A stretch of DNA of 64,000 nucleotides, from NCBI GenBank assembly GCA_021413735.1, contig JAIOPV010000196.1, forward strand, positions 20,023 to 84,022. Direction: 5' to 3'. Source of the DNA: Planctomycetota bacterium. GTDB lineage: Bacteria; Planctomycetota; Planctomycetia; Gemmatales; Gemmataceae. The notes beneath the pieces are model-generated. The model did no database searches and had not been told where the DNA came from. It saw only the letters and a program-made list of their open reading frames with translations. Made by a program: the position numbers and the translations under genes. Numbering within the stretch: the first letter of the stretch is position 1; each line of letters starts with the position of its first letter. Shown here piece after piece: positions 16,474-25,879 of this stretch.

Positions 16474-17652
16474 ATGGGCTTCAAGCAGACCGAACACCAC
16501 AAGATGGGCAAAGGCAGCTACCACCAGATCGGGCTGGTGCGGGGGCAATTCGGCGGCGTTCCCGAGGCGAAGTGGATCAAATTCATCGCCGACAGCGGCT
16601 TCGACGGCTGGGAAGAAGCCTCGTGGGAACTCGACCTGCGGCGCTGCGACACCGACGCGGGAGCCACCGCTTACGCTACCGAAAGGGTTGGCATCGCGAA
16701 GGCTCACGGCCTCGAAATCTTCACCGTGGCGACGCACCTTCAGGGGCAGGTTCTCGGCGACGAGCCGAGCGCCAAGACCCTGAACTTCTGCTCTGGAAAA
16801 GGGCAGGCACGGCCAGCGTACAAGGCGTGGCGTGCGGCTGGCAACAACCCACCGCGAACCGACCCGTACTATGTGCCCCCGGAAGTCGCGAAGCTCATCC
16901 ACCAGGAAGCATTCGCCGACATGATGGCGTGCGCTCGCTACGCCGGGGCACTCTCGAAGTTGCAGAACCGCAAGGTCGCGATGTCCGGTTTCGTCGGCAG
17001 CCCGGCGAACTGTTGGAGCCACTGGTTCCTCTTCCCGCCGTTGCCGTCGTCGATGGAAGGCTACGACATCCCCGACGTACGGCAGGTGTCGCTGGAACTG
17101 CTCATCGAGCGATTCGGGCCGTTCTGGAAGGAGTGCAAGAAGCAGGGCGTGACATTCGACCTGGAGTGCCATCCGAGCGAACGGGCGATGGGCGACATCG
17201 AGAGCGCCAGCGATTACATCAACTTCCTCGGCAAGAACGGCTTCGGCCCGGATGTGGTTGGCTTCAACCTCGACGGCTCGCACATGGAATGGCAGAATGT
17301 GTCGGTGATCGACTTCATCCGCGAGTTCCCGGAGTTCATCCACTGTGCGCACGTCAAGGGCGTGTGGGTGGCTCGCGAGCATTGCCGTGCGGGTAGGCTC
17401 GGTGGTCACCGCCCGATGGGTCACTGGACGAACGGCTGGAACTTCGTGACGGCTGGCACCGCCCGCGACGCGAACTCACTGGAAGACATCTTCATCGAAT
17501 TGAACCGCGTTGGCTTCGACGGTGCGGTGTCGATCGAGTGGGAGGACAACGACGCGGATCAGTTCGCGGGAGCAAAGGCGGCCTTGGCGAACTGCCGCAA
17601 GGCTGACCTTCCGCCGAGCGGCTTGAAGCACGATGAAGCCCTGAAGGGCTGA
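16474..17652 (+). CDS. Sugar phosphate isomerase/epimerase family (TIM barrel)
   Basis: The protein is 392 residues from ATG 16474 and lacks a signal peptide. AP-endonuclease-2-type TIM-barrel features include FIADSGFDGWEEASWEL, GLEIFTVATHLQGQ, VTFDLECHPSER, GFNLDGSHMEWQ and FIHCAHVKGVW, with the closing VSIEWEDND. The conserved E, D, H and E residues of these strands normally bind a divalent metal. Planctomycetes carry many such proteins of unknown sugar specificity. The start lies only tens of bases from the divergent patatin gene start. Confidence 0.88.
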   Translation: MGFKQTEHHKMGKGSYHQIGLVRGQFGGVPEAKWIKFIADSGFDGWEEASWELDLRRCDTDAGATAYATERVGIAKAHGLEIFTVATHLQGQVLGDEPSAKTLNFCSGKGQARPAYKAWRAAGNNPPRTDPYYVPPEVAKLIHQEAFADMMACARYAGALSKLQNRKVAMSGFVGSPANCWSHWFLFPPLPSSMEGYDIPDVRQVSLELLIERFGPFWKECKKQGVTFDLECHPSERAMGDIESASDYINFLGKNGFGPDVVGFNLDGSHMEWQNVSVIDFIREFPEFIHCAHVKGVWVAREHCRAGRLGGHRPMGHWTNGWNFVTAGTARDANSLEDIFIELNRVGFDGAVSIEWEDNDADQFAGAKAALANCRKADLPPSGLKHDEALKG

Positions 17653-17689
17653 GAACAGCGTGGCACGCCGTCCCAAAGTTAGAGGGTTG

Positions 17690-17738
17690 CTCACCGGTCG
17701 TCCGTATGCGCTAATGGTGTCTCGGTCGGACCGGTGAG
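17690..17738. terminator. Hairpin CTCACCGGTC / GACCGGTGAG
   Basis: A perfect 10-bp stem (17690-17699 with 17729-17738) and a 29-nt loop lie downstream of the TIM-barrel stop and upstream of the next start. It may be a terminator or leader structure; no T tract adjoins it. Confidence 0.4.
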
Positions 17739-17796
17739 CTTGATGCTCGGCATTTTTACCGCACCCAATCGGGTGCTCAGACCACAGGAGTATCCA

Positions 17797-19575
17797 ATGA
17801 AAAACCGTGGGATCCTGGTGTTCTTTTCATTGGTCCTGCTGTCTCTCGCCAGCGAAACTTGGGCCCAGGATGACGCCAAAGTTGTCGCCAAGTGGAAGCA
17901 CCTCGATGGCGTCATCACGCTGTATTCCAACGGCAAGATCAACGATCCGGCGGGCAATCACACGTGGACGTTGACCAACCGCTCCCTGGTTCTTCGCTGG
18001 AAAGATGCGAAAGCGCCTGGTGGGTTCTGGGTCGATACCGTCACCATTTCTCCAGACGGGCAGACATACAAGGGGACGAACCAACTCAATCGCCCCATCA
18101 GCGGCACACTCGTTAAGGATGCACCCGCGGCAAAAGAAGTTGAGAAACCGGTGGTCGTTGCAAAACCTCCCTTGCCGGTACCCGATCCTGGCGTGAAGCC
18201 AAGCGGTCCGGCCGTCGCTGTGTCCGAAGACGTCTGGAAGGTGCTTCAACTCGTGTCGCTCGATTACGAACTGAATTTCAAGAAAGTTCCTCGTGACCAT
18301 TCTCTTCCGCCATACACCCCGTTGATCGCCTCCAAGTCAGCTGGGGTGAGGGAAGTCGCGGCCCTCTCGGCCAAGTGGGAAATTGACGTCTGGGATCTGC
18401 AAAAGGCGTTCAAAAACCGTGTCGGGGCTGTGGAAGGTTTTCTAAAGGTTCCCACGCCGCGACCGGCGAACGCTCAACCTGATCCCGTTCAGCCGGAGAC
18501 GCCCGCAGCCGTCACGGCGGCACTTGCCCAGGCGAAGCGCGATGGGCTGTTGGAGCTGTTCACCAAAATCGAAGAGCGGGTTCCTGAAGTCGAGAAAGAG
18601 GATGGAAAGGTTGGGAAGATGTCCCAGACGTCGGCCGACTACTACCGAACTCAACTGATTGTTGCCCAGAAGCAAGCGGCCCTATGGGCCAGGGCCGAGG
18701 CACTCGCGAAAGCTGCGGCAAACGGAGACAACACACGCGGCAACGACATTGAGGTCAAGGGAGTGTTCGAGAAGGGAAAGACCTGGGGCACCGTGATCGT
18801 CCGGAATACGTCCAAGACCGATTTGGAACACGTCACGGTTACGCTCCTGACACCGAAAAAGGCACTCCCGCCCGGAGCTCCCGTTCTCGACTTCATTCTG
18901 GGGTACGCCGTTGGAGGTGCCGACAAACCCGACCCCAAGGACCCCAAAAAAGTGGCCGCGGGAGTCAACCTTGTCGGTGCTGTTGCTCAGGATCGGGCGT
19001 TCCACGAAATGCCTGGGCAAGTCTTCATACACATCCCGAAACTCGCGCCTGGCGCGGAATGTGAAGTCCGCCTGTTCCGTTCTTCGGCCGAGTTCGCTCA
19101 GACCGTGTCTGCCATGTATTCCGTTTTTGCCCCAGGGGTTTCCATTGCGGGGAAACCGTTACCCGGTTTTGACGCCGAGAAGAGCAACAAGACGCCAACT
19201 GCGGAAAGTGTTGCCGATTCGAAAGACCCACTCCCCAAGGGAACTATCTGGCGTGGCCCGGTGAAGTGGACTCAGGCCGGCACTCCCGATCTCACGCGCA
19301 CGGCAGAGATCACGATTACCGCGAGAAACGACGACAAATTCAAGGGGGTGCTCAAGTTCTTCGGGAACGGCGCCAACGGTAACGCCTCAGACATCGTGGG
19401 GACTGTGGCAGACGGAACGATCAAGTACGAGTTGGTTGGCAGCAACGGCAAAACGGGCCTGCTCCACACGGGGACGATCAAGGGAGTTCGAATTGAGGTC
19501 ACGTACGAGGAGGGTGGGGACAAGCCGCGAAAATCAGTCACGACATTGGATCGTGTTCCGCCTGGCAAAAAGTAA
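17797..19575 (+). CDS. Secreted protein of unknown function
   Basis: The protein is 592 residues from ATG 17797, supported by CAGGAG 7-8 nt upstream and by an immediate signal peptide (MKNRGILVFFSLVLLSLA, cut near ETWAQ). Residues about 30-105 form a beta-rich module (WKHLDGVITLYSNGKIND). A proline/valine-rich linker leads to a helical part, then a central segment with GVFEKGKTWGTVIVRNTSK that looks like an immunoglobulin-like strand set. The last 110 residues (GTIWRGPVKWTQAG and later) resemble a lipocalin-like barrel. No enzyme motif is seen. A sigma factor gene converges with it 9 bp away. Confidence 0.8.
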   Translation: MKNRGILVFFSLVLLSLASETWAQDDAKVVAKWKHLDGVITLYSNGKINDPAGNHTWTLTNRSLVLRWKDAKAPGGFWVDTVTISPDGQTYKGTNQLNRPISGTLVKDAPAAKEVEKPVVVAKPPLPVPDPGVKPSGPAVAVSEDVWKVLQLVSLDYELNFKKVPRDHSLPPYTPLIASKSAGVREVAALSAKWEIDVWDLQKAFKNRVGAVEGFLKVPTPRPANAQPDPVQPETPAAVTAALAQAKRDGLLELFTKIEERVPEVEKEDGKVGKMSQTSADYYRTQLIVAQKQAALWARAEALAKAAANGDNTRGNDIEVKGVFEKGKTWGTVIVRNTSKTDLEHVTVTLLTPKKALPPGAPVLDFILGYAVGGADKPDPKDPKKVAAGVNLVGAVAQDRAFHEMPGQVFIHIPKLAPGAECEVRLFRSSAEFAQTVSAMYSVFAPGVSIAGKPLPGFDAEKSNKTPTAESVADSKDPLPKGTIWRGPVKWTQAGTPDLTRTAEITITARNDDKFKGVLKFFGNGANGNASDIVGTVADGTIKYELVGSNGKTGLLHTGTIKGVRIEVTYEEGGDKPRKSVTTLDRVPPGKK

Positions 19576-19584
19576 CAACAAGTT

Positions 19585-20184
19585 TCATTCCTCGGCTTCG
19601 GCCGTGGCTCGGCTTTCCGCGAGCGCCGCGGCCCGCTCGAACACGCGACGCACCTTCCGGTCGTAGGAATTCAACTTCTCCGCGATCTCCGTCGTGGTGT
19701 AGCCCTCGAACTTCAGTTCCAACACCTCACGATCGAACTTCGGAAGTTGCGACAGGAACCGCTCGAACTCCTCCAACAACGCAACCTGAACCTCCGGCAA
19801 CGGCTCCGCAGCCGTGAGTTGGTCCAGAATGCCATCATCCACCGACCCCTGCGCGGTTTCGCGGCCGGGGTCGCGTTTCGCCGCTCGGTGGTGAGCAATC
19901 TGACGAAGCGTTTTGTTCACCGTCAACCGAACCAACAACTTGAAGAGATCGCTTTCGCCCTCGAACGTGAACTGGTCGCTTTTCACACGCGCGAAGAATG
20001 TGCGGAACGCCGACTGAACTGCATCTTCCGGGTCGATGCGGCTCACCATTCGCTGACCAATTCGCCGACTCGCAAGCCGCATCAGCTTCTCGCAATAGCG
20101 ATCAAAGAGCTTCCGCGCCGCAGACTCACTTCCCGCTTTGTACGCGGCAATCAGTTCGCGATCGTCAGTGGCATTGTCGGTCAT
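19585..20184 (-). CDS. ECF-family RNA polymerase sigma factor
   Basis: The protein is 199 residues from ATG 20184; the longer frame upstream runs through the divergent promoter region and is rejected. Region 2 is ELIAAYKAGSESAARKLFDRY to DPEDAVQSAFRTFF. Region 4 is LPKFDREVLELKFEGYTTTEIAEKL, ending ERAAALAESR. It belongs to the large planctomycete ECF set that lies beside Ser/Thr kinases, and its divergent neighbour is such a kinase (145 bp between starts). There is no anti-sigma gene nearby, which fits regulation through the kinase. That link is inferred from position only. Confidence 0.9.
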   Translation of the reverse strand: MTDNATDDRELIAAYKAGSESAARKLFDRYCEKLMRLASRRIGQRMVSRIDPEDAVQSAFRTFFARVKSDQFTFEGESDLFKLLVRLTVNKTLRQIAHHRAAKRDPGRETAQGSVDDGILDQLTAAEPLPEVQVALLEEFERFLSQLPKFDREVLELKFEGYTTTEIAEKLNSYDRKVRRVFERAAALAESRATAEAEE

Positions 20185-20329
20185 GGAACCAGCGCAGTGG
20201 TATGAAGTAAGGAGAAACGCGATTGCGCCACGATCCACGATACCCGCGCATCGTGGGTGGGTCAAATTACACATTCGTGAGTTCTGATCGGCACAATGTG
20301 TGCCGGGAACATCCAGCGTGTAGAATCGA

Positions 20330-22702
20330 ATGAATGAGAACACCACCTGTCGTGTTCTCATCCACCCAATGGAAGTCGCCTCTCCCAAACCGCCGCGGAC
20401 TATGGGAAGCCTACCACTTTCGGACGAAGATCGCGCCCAACTCTCGGCTCGTGCCGACGAGTTCCACGATGCGCTCGTCCGCGGTGGCATCGCTGACTGG
20501 GATAAATATCTCTCGGGGTTGCCCGATCACATCCGCCTCGCGGTTCTGACTGAACTCGTCATCATCGACCTGAGCTATCGCTGGGGAAATGGCGAACGTC
20601 CGAAGATCGAAGATTACATCGCGAAATTCCCCGAGTTCGGCCCACCTGATCGAGTATCGTCAGCTGTCATCCTCGAAGAACACCGCTCTCGGATCAAAGC
20701 GGGCGAACGCCCCGAACCCGAATCGTATCGTGCGCGATTCCCCACGCAATACGCCGAAATCTGTGGCGAGATCGAATCGGGACGCGGGGCAACCGTCGCG
20801 GGCACAGTTGTTTCAACCATCGCCAGTGCCGACGGCGGCGCTGCCATCGCACATGGTCACTATCCTGGTGGATCGGGCAGCGACTACGAGTTCATTCGCG
20901 TTCTCGGGCGTGGTGTCTTCGGCGAAGTGTGGCTCGCCCAGAAACGAGCGAGCGGCATCGAGAAGGCCGTCAAGATTCTGATGCAAGCAGCCGATCACGA
21001 GGCGGCTCACCGCGAACGCCGGGCGCTCGAACTCATCAAGAATCTGCGGCATCCGTACTTGCTCGCCACCGACGATTTCTGGGTTAGCGACAACCGGCTG
21101 CATGTCGCGATGGAACTGGCCGACTGCACGCTTCGCGATCAACTCCGGCGCTGTCGGGAAGCTGGTCTGCAGGGCATACCGCTATCCGAATTGCTCGGCT
21201 ATATGTGGGAAGCCGCCGAAGGACTGGACTTCCTTCATTCTCGCCATGTGATTCACCGCGACATCAAGCCCGATAACATCCTCCTTTCGCACGGCCACGC
21301 GAAGGTCGGCGACTTTGGCCTGGCGCGTTATCAGGAGGAAGTGCTGGCTCCGATGCGGACCTTCGCGGGCACGCCGGCTTACATGGCTCCGGAAGTGTGG
21401 GGTCGCGAAGGCGGTCCCGCGAGCGATCAGTACAGTCTTGCGATTGCGTATGCGGAATTGCGGCAGGGGGTGCCGCCGCTGCGTCCGCGACCGATTCAAG
21501 AGATGCTACTCGCGCACAATGAAGGGGTGTTCGAGTTTGCGGAGTTCATTGGGCCTGCGGAACGTGCTGTCATCTTGAAGGCGCTGTCGCACAAGTCGGA
21601 TGATCGTTATCCGTCGTGTCGGGCGTTCGTGGAAGCACTTTGCGGCGTGCTCGATTTGCCTGGGGTTCCACGGGCCAGCGGTGGATTCACGTCGGGTGTC
21701 GTGGGGGATCGCTCCTTCACACAGGCACCGACGCATCTCGATTCCGAGATGATCCCGACGCACATCGGAGGCAGCACGGGCACCGTGACCGACGAACCGG
21801 TCCCACCACCCGTGCCTCCACCACCGCGTCCGCTCTGGCAAGTTGCCGCTGTGGGCTTGTTTGTCCTCACTCTCGCGACGACAGCCGGTGCGGGCATCTG
21901 GCAGGCACTCAACAATCGCGGAGGCGGCACCGGCGACGACTCACGGAACACCGACCCTGACGGGAAGCCTCGGCCCAATTCCGTTGAGCCGTGGCTTCCA
22001 CCGGGAACGGTCAAGGCGACTGGTGCGACAGAGGTGCCACTCGCGAGTGGTCCCCCGATGTTCGATTGGGTCGAGGCGAAACTTGGTGGGGAGACGGTTC
22101 GGTTCCGGTTAATCGTGAGCAATGAGAAGGGGCCGCTGGTAGCTCCGTTCTACATCATGGAATCGAAAGTGTGGAACGAACTCTATCGAGCGGGTGGAGT
22201 CGATCCGCCGCCAGAATCGAGTGCGAATGGGCCACACGCTCCCGTGACCTGGGTCACCGCACACGAGGCGAATGAATTTGCGAAGAAACTCGGTGGCCGG
22301 TTGCCCACTCCGGAGGAATGGGACCACGCTGCTGGCCTCTACGCGAACACGGGTCGCGATCAAGTGACGCTTCCGGGCGGTCAAGCTCGCGTCTCTCCCG
22401 AGGGTGGGAAACAACTCGTGCATCCGCTTCCGACGCACGGGCCGGACGCAGGCACCGACCTGAACACGTTCGGCCTGCGCGACATGGCAGGAAATGGTCG
22501 CGAGTGGACAAGTCGGACGATGCCGACCAAGCCGGGCGAGCAGGGCCGCAATATCGTTCGCGGCAACTTATTCACCTTCAAGAACGGCCTGACCTTCACG
22601 GAACTGCGCAATCAAGCGGACCGCCCGCACACGCAATACTGGGCAAAGGGGGGGCCATACACCTCCTTCCGCGTCGTGCTGCCCGCAATAGCAGCCCGTT
22701 GA
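20330..22702 (+). CDS. Ser/Thr protein kinase fused to a formylglycine-enzyme-like (SUMF) domain
   Basis: The protein is 790 residues from ATG 20330; ATGs at 20369 and 20402 are possible. An N-terminal helical region (residues about 20-165) is common to planctomycete kinases. The kinase domain spans about 187-440 with LGRGVFGEVW, AVKIL, HRDIKPDN near 310, VGDFGLAR and AGTPAYMAPEVW, so it should be active. A proline stretch and one TM helix (about 502-522) lead to an extracytoplasmic FGE-sulfatase-like domain: VTWVTAHEANEFAKKLGGRLPTPEEWDHA and FGLRDMAGNGREWTSR. This part lacks obvious paired cysteines, so it probably binds a ligand rather than oxidising sulfatases. Confidence 0.9.
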   Translation: MNENTTCRVLIHPMEVASPKPPRTMGSLPLSDEDRAQLSARADEFHDALVRGGIADWDKYLSGLPDHIRLAVLTELVIIDLSYRWGNGERPKIEDYIAKFPEFGPPDRVSSAVILEEHRSRIKAGERPEPESYRARFPTQYAEICGEIESGRGATVAGTVVSTIASADGGAAIAHGHYPGGSGSDYEFIRVLGRGVFGEVWLAQKRASGIEKAVKILMQAADHEAAHRERRALELIKNLRHPYLLATDDFWVSDNRLHVAMELADCTLRDQLRRCREAGLQGIPLSELLGYMWEAAEGLDFLHSRHVIHRDIKPDNILLSHGHAKVGDFGLARYQEEVLAPMRTFAGTPAYMAPEVWGREGGPASDQYSLAIAYAELRQGVPPLRPRPIQEMLLAHNEGVFEFAEFIGPAERAVILKALSHKSDDRYPSCRAFVEALCGVLDLPGVPRASGGFTSGVVGDRSFTQAPTHLDSEMIPTHIGGSTGTVTDEPVPPPVPPPPRPLWQVAAVGLFVLTLATTAGAGIWQALNNRGGGTGDDSRNTDPDGKPRPNSVEPWLPPGTVKATGATEVPLASGPPMFDWVEAKLGGETVRFRLIVSNEKGPLVAPFYIMESKVWNELYRAGGVDPPPESSANGPHAPVTWVTAHEANEFAKKLGGRLPTPEEWDHAAGLYANTGRDQVTLPGGQARVSPEGGKQLVHPLPTHGPDAGTDLNTFGLRDMAGNGREWTSRTMPTKPGEQGRNIVRGNLFTFKNGLTFTELRNQADRPHTQYWAKGGPYTSFRVVLPAIAAR

Positions 22703-23104
22703 TAGGGTGGGCTGAGTCACGTTTTGTGCGAGCCCCACAATTCCACCTCAGCATTTCGCTTTGGTTACGGTGAACTCGACCGCAAAGCCGGTCTCGACCC
22801 ATCCTCCCAAAACTCACTCTCGGAGTTGCCGTGCATTCAAGGGCAACTGCTCTTCTACTCTCCGACAACCATCGGTCGTCGAATTCTGATGATTTGAGAA
22901 TCAGTTCTTTATTCAGTGTATTGAAACTGTACATCGGGATTATCAAAGTGCGAAATCTATTCCCCCGAACTGTCCCCCAATGTATATAATGGGTTTGGGA
23001 ATACTGTCTTGAGTGAGAATATCAGTCTTTAACAACTCAGACAGTTATATTCCTAAGATTTTCCCGTCAATGTCCATATTATTCTCCATTCTGGAAGGGT
23101 TGAT
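22703..23104. other. AT-rich intergenic region before a DUF1559 gene
   Basis: No gene is supported here. From about 22880 the base composition falls well below the surroundings. A TATAAT-like hexamer (TGTATATAATGG at about 22981) could be a promoter -10, but no convincing -35 box is seen. GGAAGGG at 23094 is the ribosome binding site of the next gene. Confidence 0.5.
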
Positions 23105-24031
23105 ATGAATGTTCGTCCTGTCAAGCGTGCGTTTACATTAATTGAATTGCTGGTAGTCATTGCCATCATTGCGATTCTCATTGGCTTGCTGCTCCCTGCT
23201 GTGCAGAAAGTGCGAGAAGCGGCATCTCGGATGAAGTGCCAGAACAATCTGAAACAGATCGGAATCGCGTTGCACAATTGCAATGATTCGATGGGTGGCC
23301 TTCCACCAGCCGGGGCGTCGAATAACGCCTGGAACGGTGCCGGTTCGGTCAACCCGCTCACGAAGGGCACATGCGCCACGGTCCAGTTCGCCATCCTCCC
23401 GTATATGGAACAGACGTCGCTCTATACAGGTGCCATTGCCGCCGGTGGTACGTCGGACAAGACGGTCGCCGGTAAGCCCGTCTACAACTACATCTTGAAG
23501 GCCTACATGTGCCCCTCGGACCCTTCGCCAGCAGCAGGGACCGGATTCGGAAACCCAGCCGGGCCAGACGGAACGCACGCCGTGGCGAACTACGTCTCGA
23601 ACTACTTGGTATTCGGCAGCCCCAGCACGAATAACCAAGAGGGGTCAGCCCGAATTCCCACCACGTTCATCGACGGGTTGTCGAATACTGTCGTCTTTGG
23701 CGAGCGTTACGGCTGGTACGGTTCTGGAAACTCCGGGGGCGGCCCGTTCTCCAGCCTGTGGGCCAACTCGGCGAGCCCGTGGCGTCCTCAGATGTGTTCG
23801 GCGGTTCAGGCCGGAGGTACTGGCTACGCGGCCTGCCCTGTGCCTCAGAGCAACGTGATCGTGTCCGCCGCTGTCGGCGCTCAGGGTGGAGGTCAGGCAA
23901 TCCACACGAACACCATGAATACGCTTCTCGGGGATGGCAGCGTGCGGGGTGTCAACACCTCGATCGTGGCGGCGACATGGGCGACAGTCTGTGACCCGCG
24001 TGACGGCCTCGTTCCAGGGAGCGACTGGTAA
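23105..24031 (+). CDS. DUF1559 protein with prepilin-type N-terminus
   Basis: The protein is 308 residues from ATG 23105 with a good SD (GGAAGGG, 5-6 nt upstream). The class III signal [21 protein letters not shown] has the Glu5 expected after prepilin peptidase cleavage. The DUF1559 signature [22 protein letters not shown] follows, and the closing H-X-GG type block ([14 protein letters not shown]) is present near the C-terminus. Planctomycetes encode dozens of these exported pseudopilin-like proteins and their function is unknown. A small lipoprotein gene follows 82 bp downstream, a frequent pairing. Confidence 0.93.
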   Translation: MNVRPVKRAFTLIELLVVIAIIAILIGLLLPAVQKVREAASRMKCQNNLKQIGIALHNCNDSMGGLPPAGASNNAWNGAGSVNPLTKGTCATVQFAILPYMEQTSLYTGAIAAGGTSDKTVAGKPVYNYILKAYMCPSDPSPAAGTGFGNPAGPDGTHAVANYVSNYLVFGSPSTNNQEGSARIPTTFIDGLSNTVVFGERYGWYGSGNSGGGPFSSLWANSASPWRPQMCSAVQAGGTGYAACPVPQSNVIVSAAVGAQGGGQAIHTNTMNTLLGDGSVRGVNTSIVAATWATVCDPRDGLVPGSDW

Positions 24032-24113
24032 CCACGCATCGCCATCTGCCGCCGAGGCCAAGTGCCCGGCGGCCCAGTGCTCCATTCCTCCCCTGGCGAT
24101 TAGGAACACGTCC

Positions 24114-24527
24114 ATGTACCGATTTTGGTGCGGATCGTTTCTGGCTGTGTGCGCGATGATCGCAGGTTGCAGCGAGAGTGTGAAGAGTTCAATCGCTCAG
24201 GGTACGGTCACGCTGAATGGTCAACCTCTGGCGGGAGCCGAGGTTCAGTTTATTCCGAAGTCCGACAGTACCCTCGGGGCCCACACAACGACGACGGGCC
24301 CGGATGGCACCTTCACGATGAAGGCCGCGGCGGCAAACACGCCATTACGGCCAGGCTCCTACATCATCGTTGTCAACAAGTGGACGGCCGGCAGCGGTGG
24401 CGGGATGGAGGGGATGAAGAACGAGGTTCCCGAACTCTACCGCGCTCAAGCGACAACCACCCTGAAGGCAGAGATCAAGGAAGGCGAGAACGCGCTCGGC
24501 ACGTTCTCCCTCGATTCGAAGAGATGA
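24114..24527 (+). CDS. Small lipoprotein with carboxypeptidase-regulatory-like domain
   Basis: The protein is 137 residues from ATG 24114; the longer open frame overlaps the DUF1559 gene and lacks a signal. The lipobox is AMIAGC, placing the lipidated Cys at about residue 18. The mature part is a transthyretin-like beta-sandwich: GTVTLNGQPLAGAEVQFIP, TTGPDGTFTMKAA and RPGSYIIVVNK. Such DUF1559-neighbour lipoproteins are common in planctomycetes and have no assigned role; a surface-attached accessory to the pseudopilin-like protein is an inference. Confidence 0.85.
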   Translation: MYRFWCGSFLAVCAMIAGCSESVKSSIAQGTVTLNGQPLAGAEVQFIPKSDSTLGAHTTTTGPDGTFTMKAAAANTPLRPGSYIIVVNKWTAGSGGGMEGMKNEVPELYRAQATTTLKAEIKEGENALGTFSLDSKR

Positions 24528-24538
24528 ACTCAGCGGTT

Positions 24539-24667
24539 GCTGTGTTGAATTGATAGGTGTTTGTGAGCGTCGAGCCGTCAGGCCGAGGGTGGATTTCGCG
24601 AGCCTGACAGTTGTTTACGCCCACCGTCGAGCTCAGGCTTCGACGCTCACAATCATTTCAACACAGC
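24539..24667. mobile_element. MITE-like 129-bp element with 16-bp terminal inverted repeats
   Basis: GCTGTGTTGAATTGAT at the left end matches the complement of ATCATTTCAACACAGC at the right end in 15 of 16 positions. Inside, TTGTGAGCGTCGAGCC pairs with GGCTTCGACGCTCACAA. It has no coding content. It fills most of the gap between the lipoprotein and the TIM-barrel gene. Whether it moves is unknown; an mRNA hairpin is the alternative. Confidence 0.45.
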
Positions 24668-24823
24668 AGTCAGCGGTGAGACAATTCGAGAGGCAGGGCA
24701 GGGTGCTGCGCACCACAGAACATCACTTCCCACCCCTTTATTCCCAGCACGCGATTGAGTTTTGGTTGCATCGACGCAGACATTCCGGATGATGGCGGAA
24801 CCTTCTCCTCCTGAGAGACCGCC

Positions 24824-25813
24824 ATGTCCGGCCCTTACCCTGATCGTCGTGAACTACTTGCCACTTCTGCCGCGTTCGGCGCATCCGCATTCGGCGTGAC
24901 AGCTGCATCCGCACAGCCGAAGATCGCAGACAAACCGAGGAAACGCTACCCGTTCAAGAAGTCCATCAATCTCTGGGCGTTCCCCTACCCCGAGAAGATG
25001 TCTCTTGAAGCGTGCATGAAGCTCGCCAAGGAAGCAGGCTTCGACGGCATCGAACTGAACTACGACCTCGACAGCGAACTCTCGCCAAAATCTGGACCGA
25101 AAGAGTTCGCCGCGATTCGCCGCATGGCGGACAAGATCGGCATCAACATCAGTGGAATGTGTTCGTTTTTGTTCTGGCCGTATCCGCTGACCAGCAACGA
25201 TCCGATGAAGCGATCACGCGGGTTGGAACTCGCAGGCAAGATTGCGGAAACCGCTGCGGAACTCGGCACTGAGAACGTGCTGGTCGTGCCGGGGGCAGTC
25301 TGCATCCCGTGGCGAACCGATCACGAGCCTGTGCCGAACGATGTCTGCGACAAACGGGCCAAGGAAGCGATCAAGTCTCTGATTCCCGCTGCTGAGAAAC
25401 TGAAGGTGTATCTGAATATCGAGAATATCTTCTTCAACGGCTATCTCATGACGCCCGGCGAGATGAACGACTTCGTGGATTCCTTCAAGAGCGACCGCGT
25501 GCGGGTTCACTTCGACACCGGCAACATCATGTCTTACCAATACCCAGAACACTGGATTCCACAGCTTGGCGGACGAACCAAGAACGTCCACCTGAAGGAG
25601 TGGACCAAGAAGGGCACCGATTACTCGCTGGAATCGTTCCGCCCACTGCTCGACGGCACCACGAACTGGCCCGCAGTGATGGAAGCATTCGACCAAACCG
25701 GCTACAAGGGATATCTCACCTTCGAGTATTTCCACCCTTACATGCACTTCCCCGAGGCGCTGGTTTATCAGACGGCCGATTCGCTCGATCGCATGTTGGG
25801 AATCAAGGGATAA
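24824..25813 (+). CDS. Exported sugar phosphate isomerase/epimerase family (TIM barrel)
   Basis: The protein is 329 residues from ATG 24824. The N-terminus DRRELLATSAAFGASAFGVTA is a twin-arginine-type signal, so the folded protein is probably exported. TIM-barrel elements are LAKEAGFDGIELNYD, VLVVPGAVCIPW, KVYLNIENIFFNG, VRVHFDTGNIMSYQYPEHW, KNVHLKEWT and GYLTFEYFHPY. The Glu, Asp, His and Glu metal ligands of the xylose-isomerase-like fold are in the expected strands. The substrate is unknown. It is the second of three such proteins in the window and is not closely similar to the other two. Confidence 0.9.
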   Translation: MSGPYPDRRELLATSAAFGASAFGVTAASAQPKIADKPRKRYPFKKSINLWAFPYPEKMSLEACMKLAKEAGFDGIELNYDLDSELSPKSGPKEFAAIRRMADKIGINISGMCSFLFWPYPLTSNDPMKRSRGLELAGKIAETAAELGTENVLVVPGAVCIPWRTDHEPVPNDVCDKRAKEAIKSLIPAAEKLKVYLNIENIFFNGYLMTPGEMNDFVDSFKSDRVRVHFDTGNIMSYQYPEHWIPQLGGRTKNVHLKEWTKKGTDYSLESFRPLLDGTTNWPAVMEAFDQTGYKGYLTFEYFHPYMHFPEALVYQTADSLDRMLGIKG

Positions 25814-25879
25814 GGAAATGAAGTTCTGTGTCGCGTGCCCTCCCTTGCGCGATCCACGAATTGCCGAATCAGCGAACGC

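Noticed and set aside
16438-17424. Upstream extension of the patatin-like gene
   Set aside because: The extension is antisense to the clear TIM-barrel gene at 16474-17652 and has no family similarity; the start was placed at 16320 with 16437 as an alternative.
24824-25813. Considered the exported TIM-barrel protein as a specific named isomerase
   Set aside because: Metal-ligand motifs show only the superfamily; no residue set identifies the substrate.
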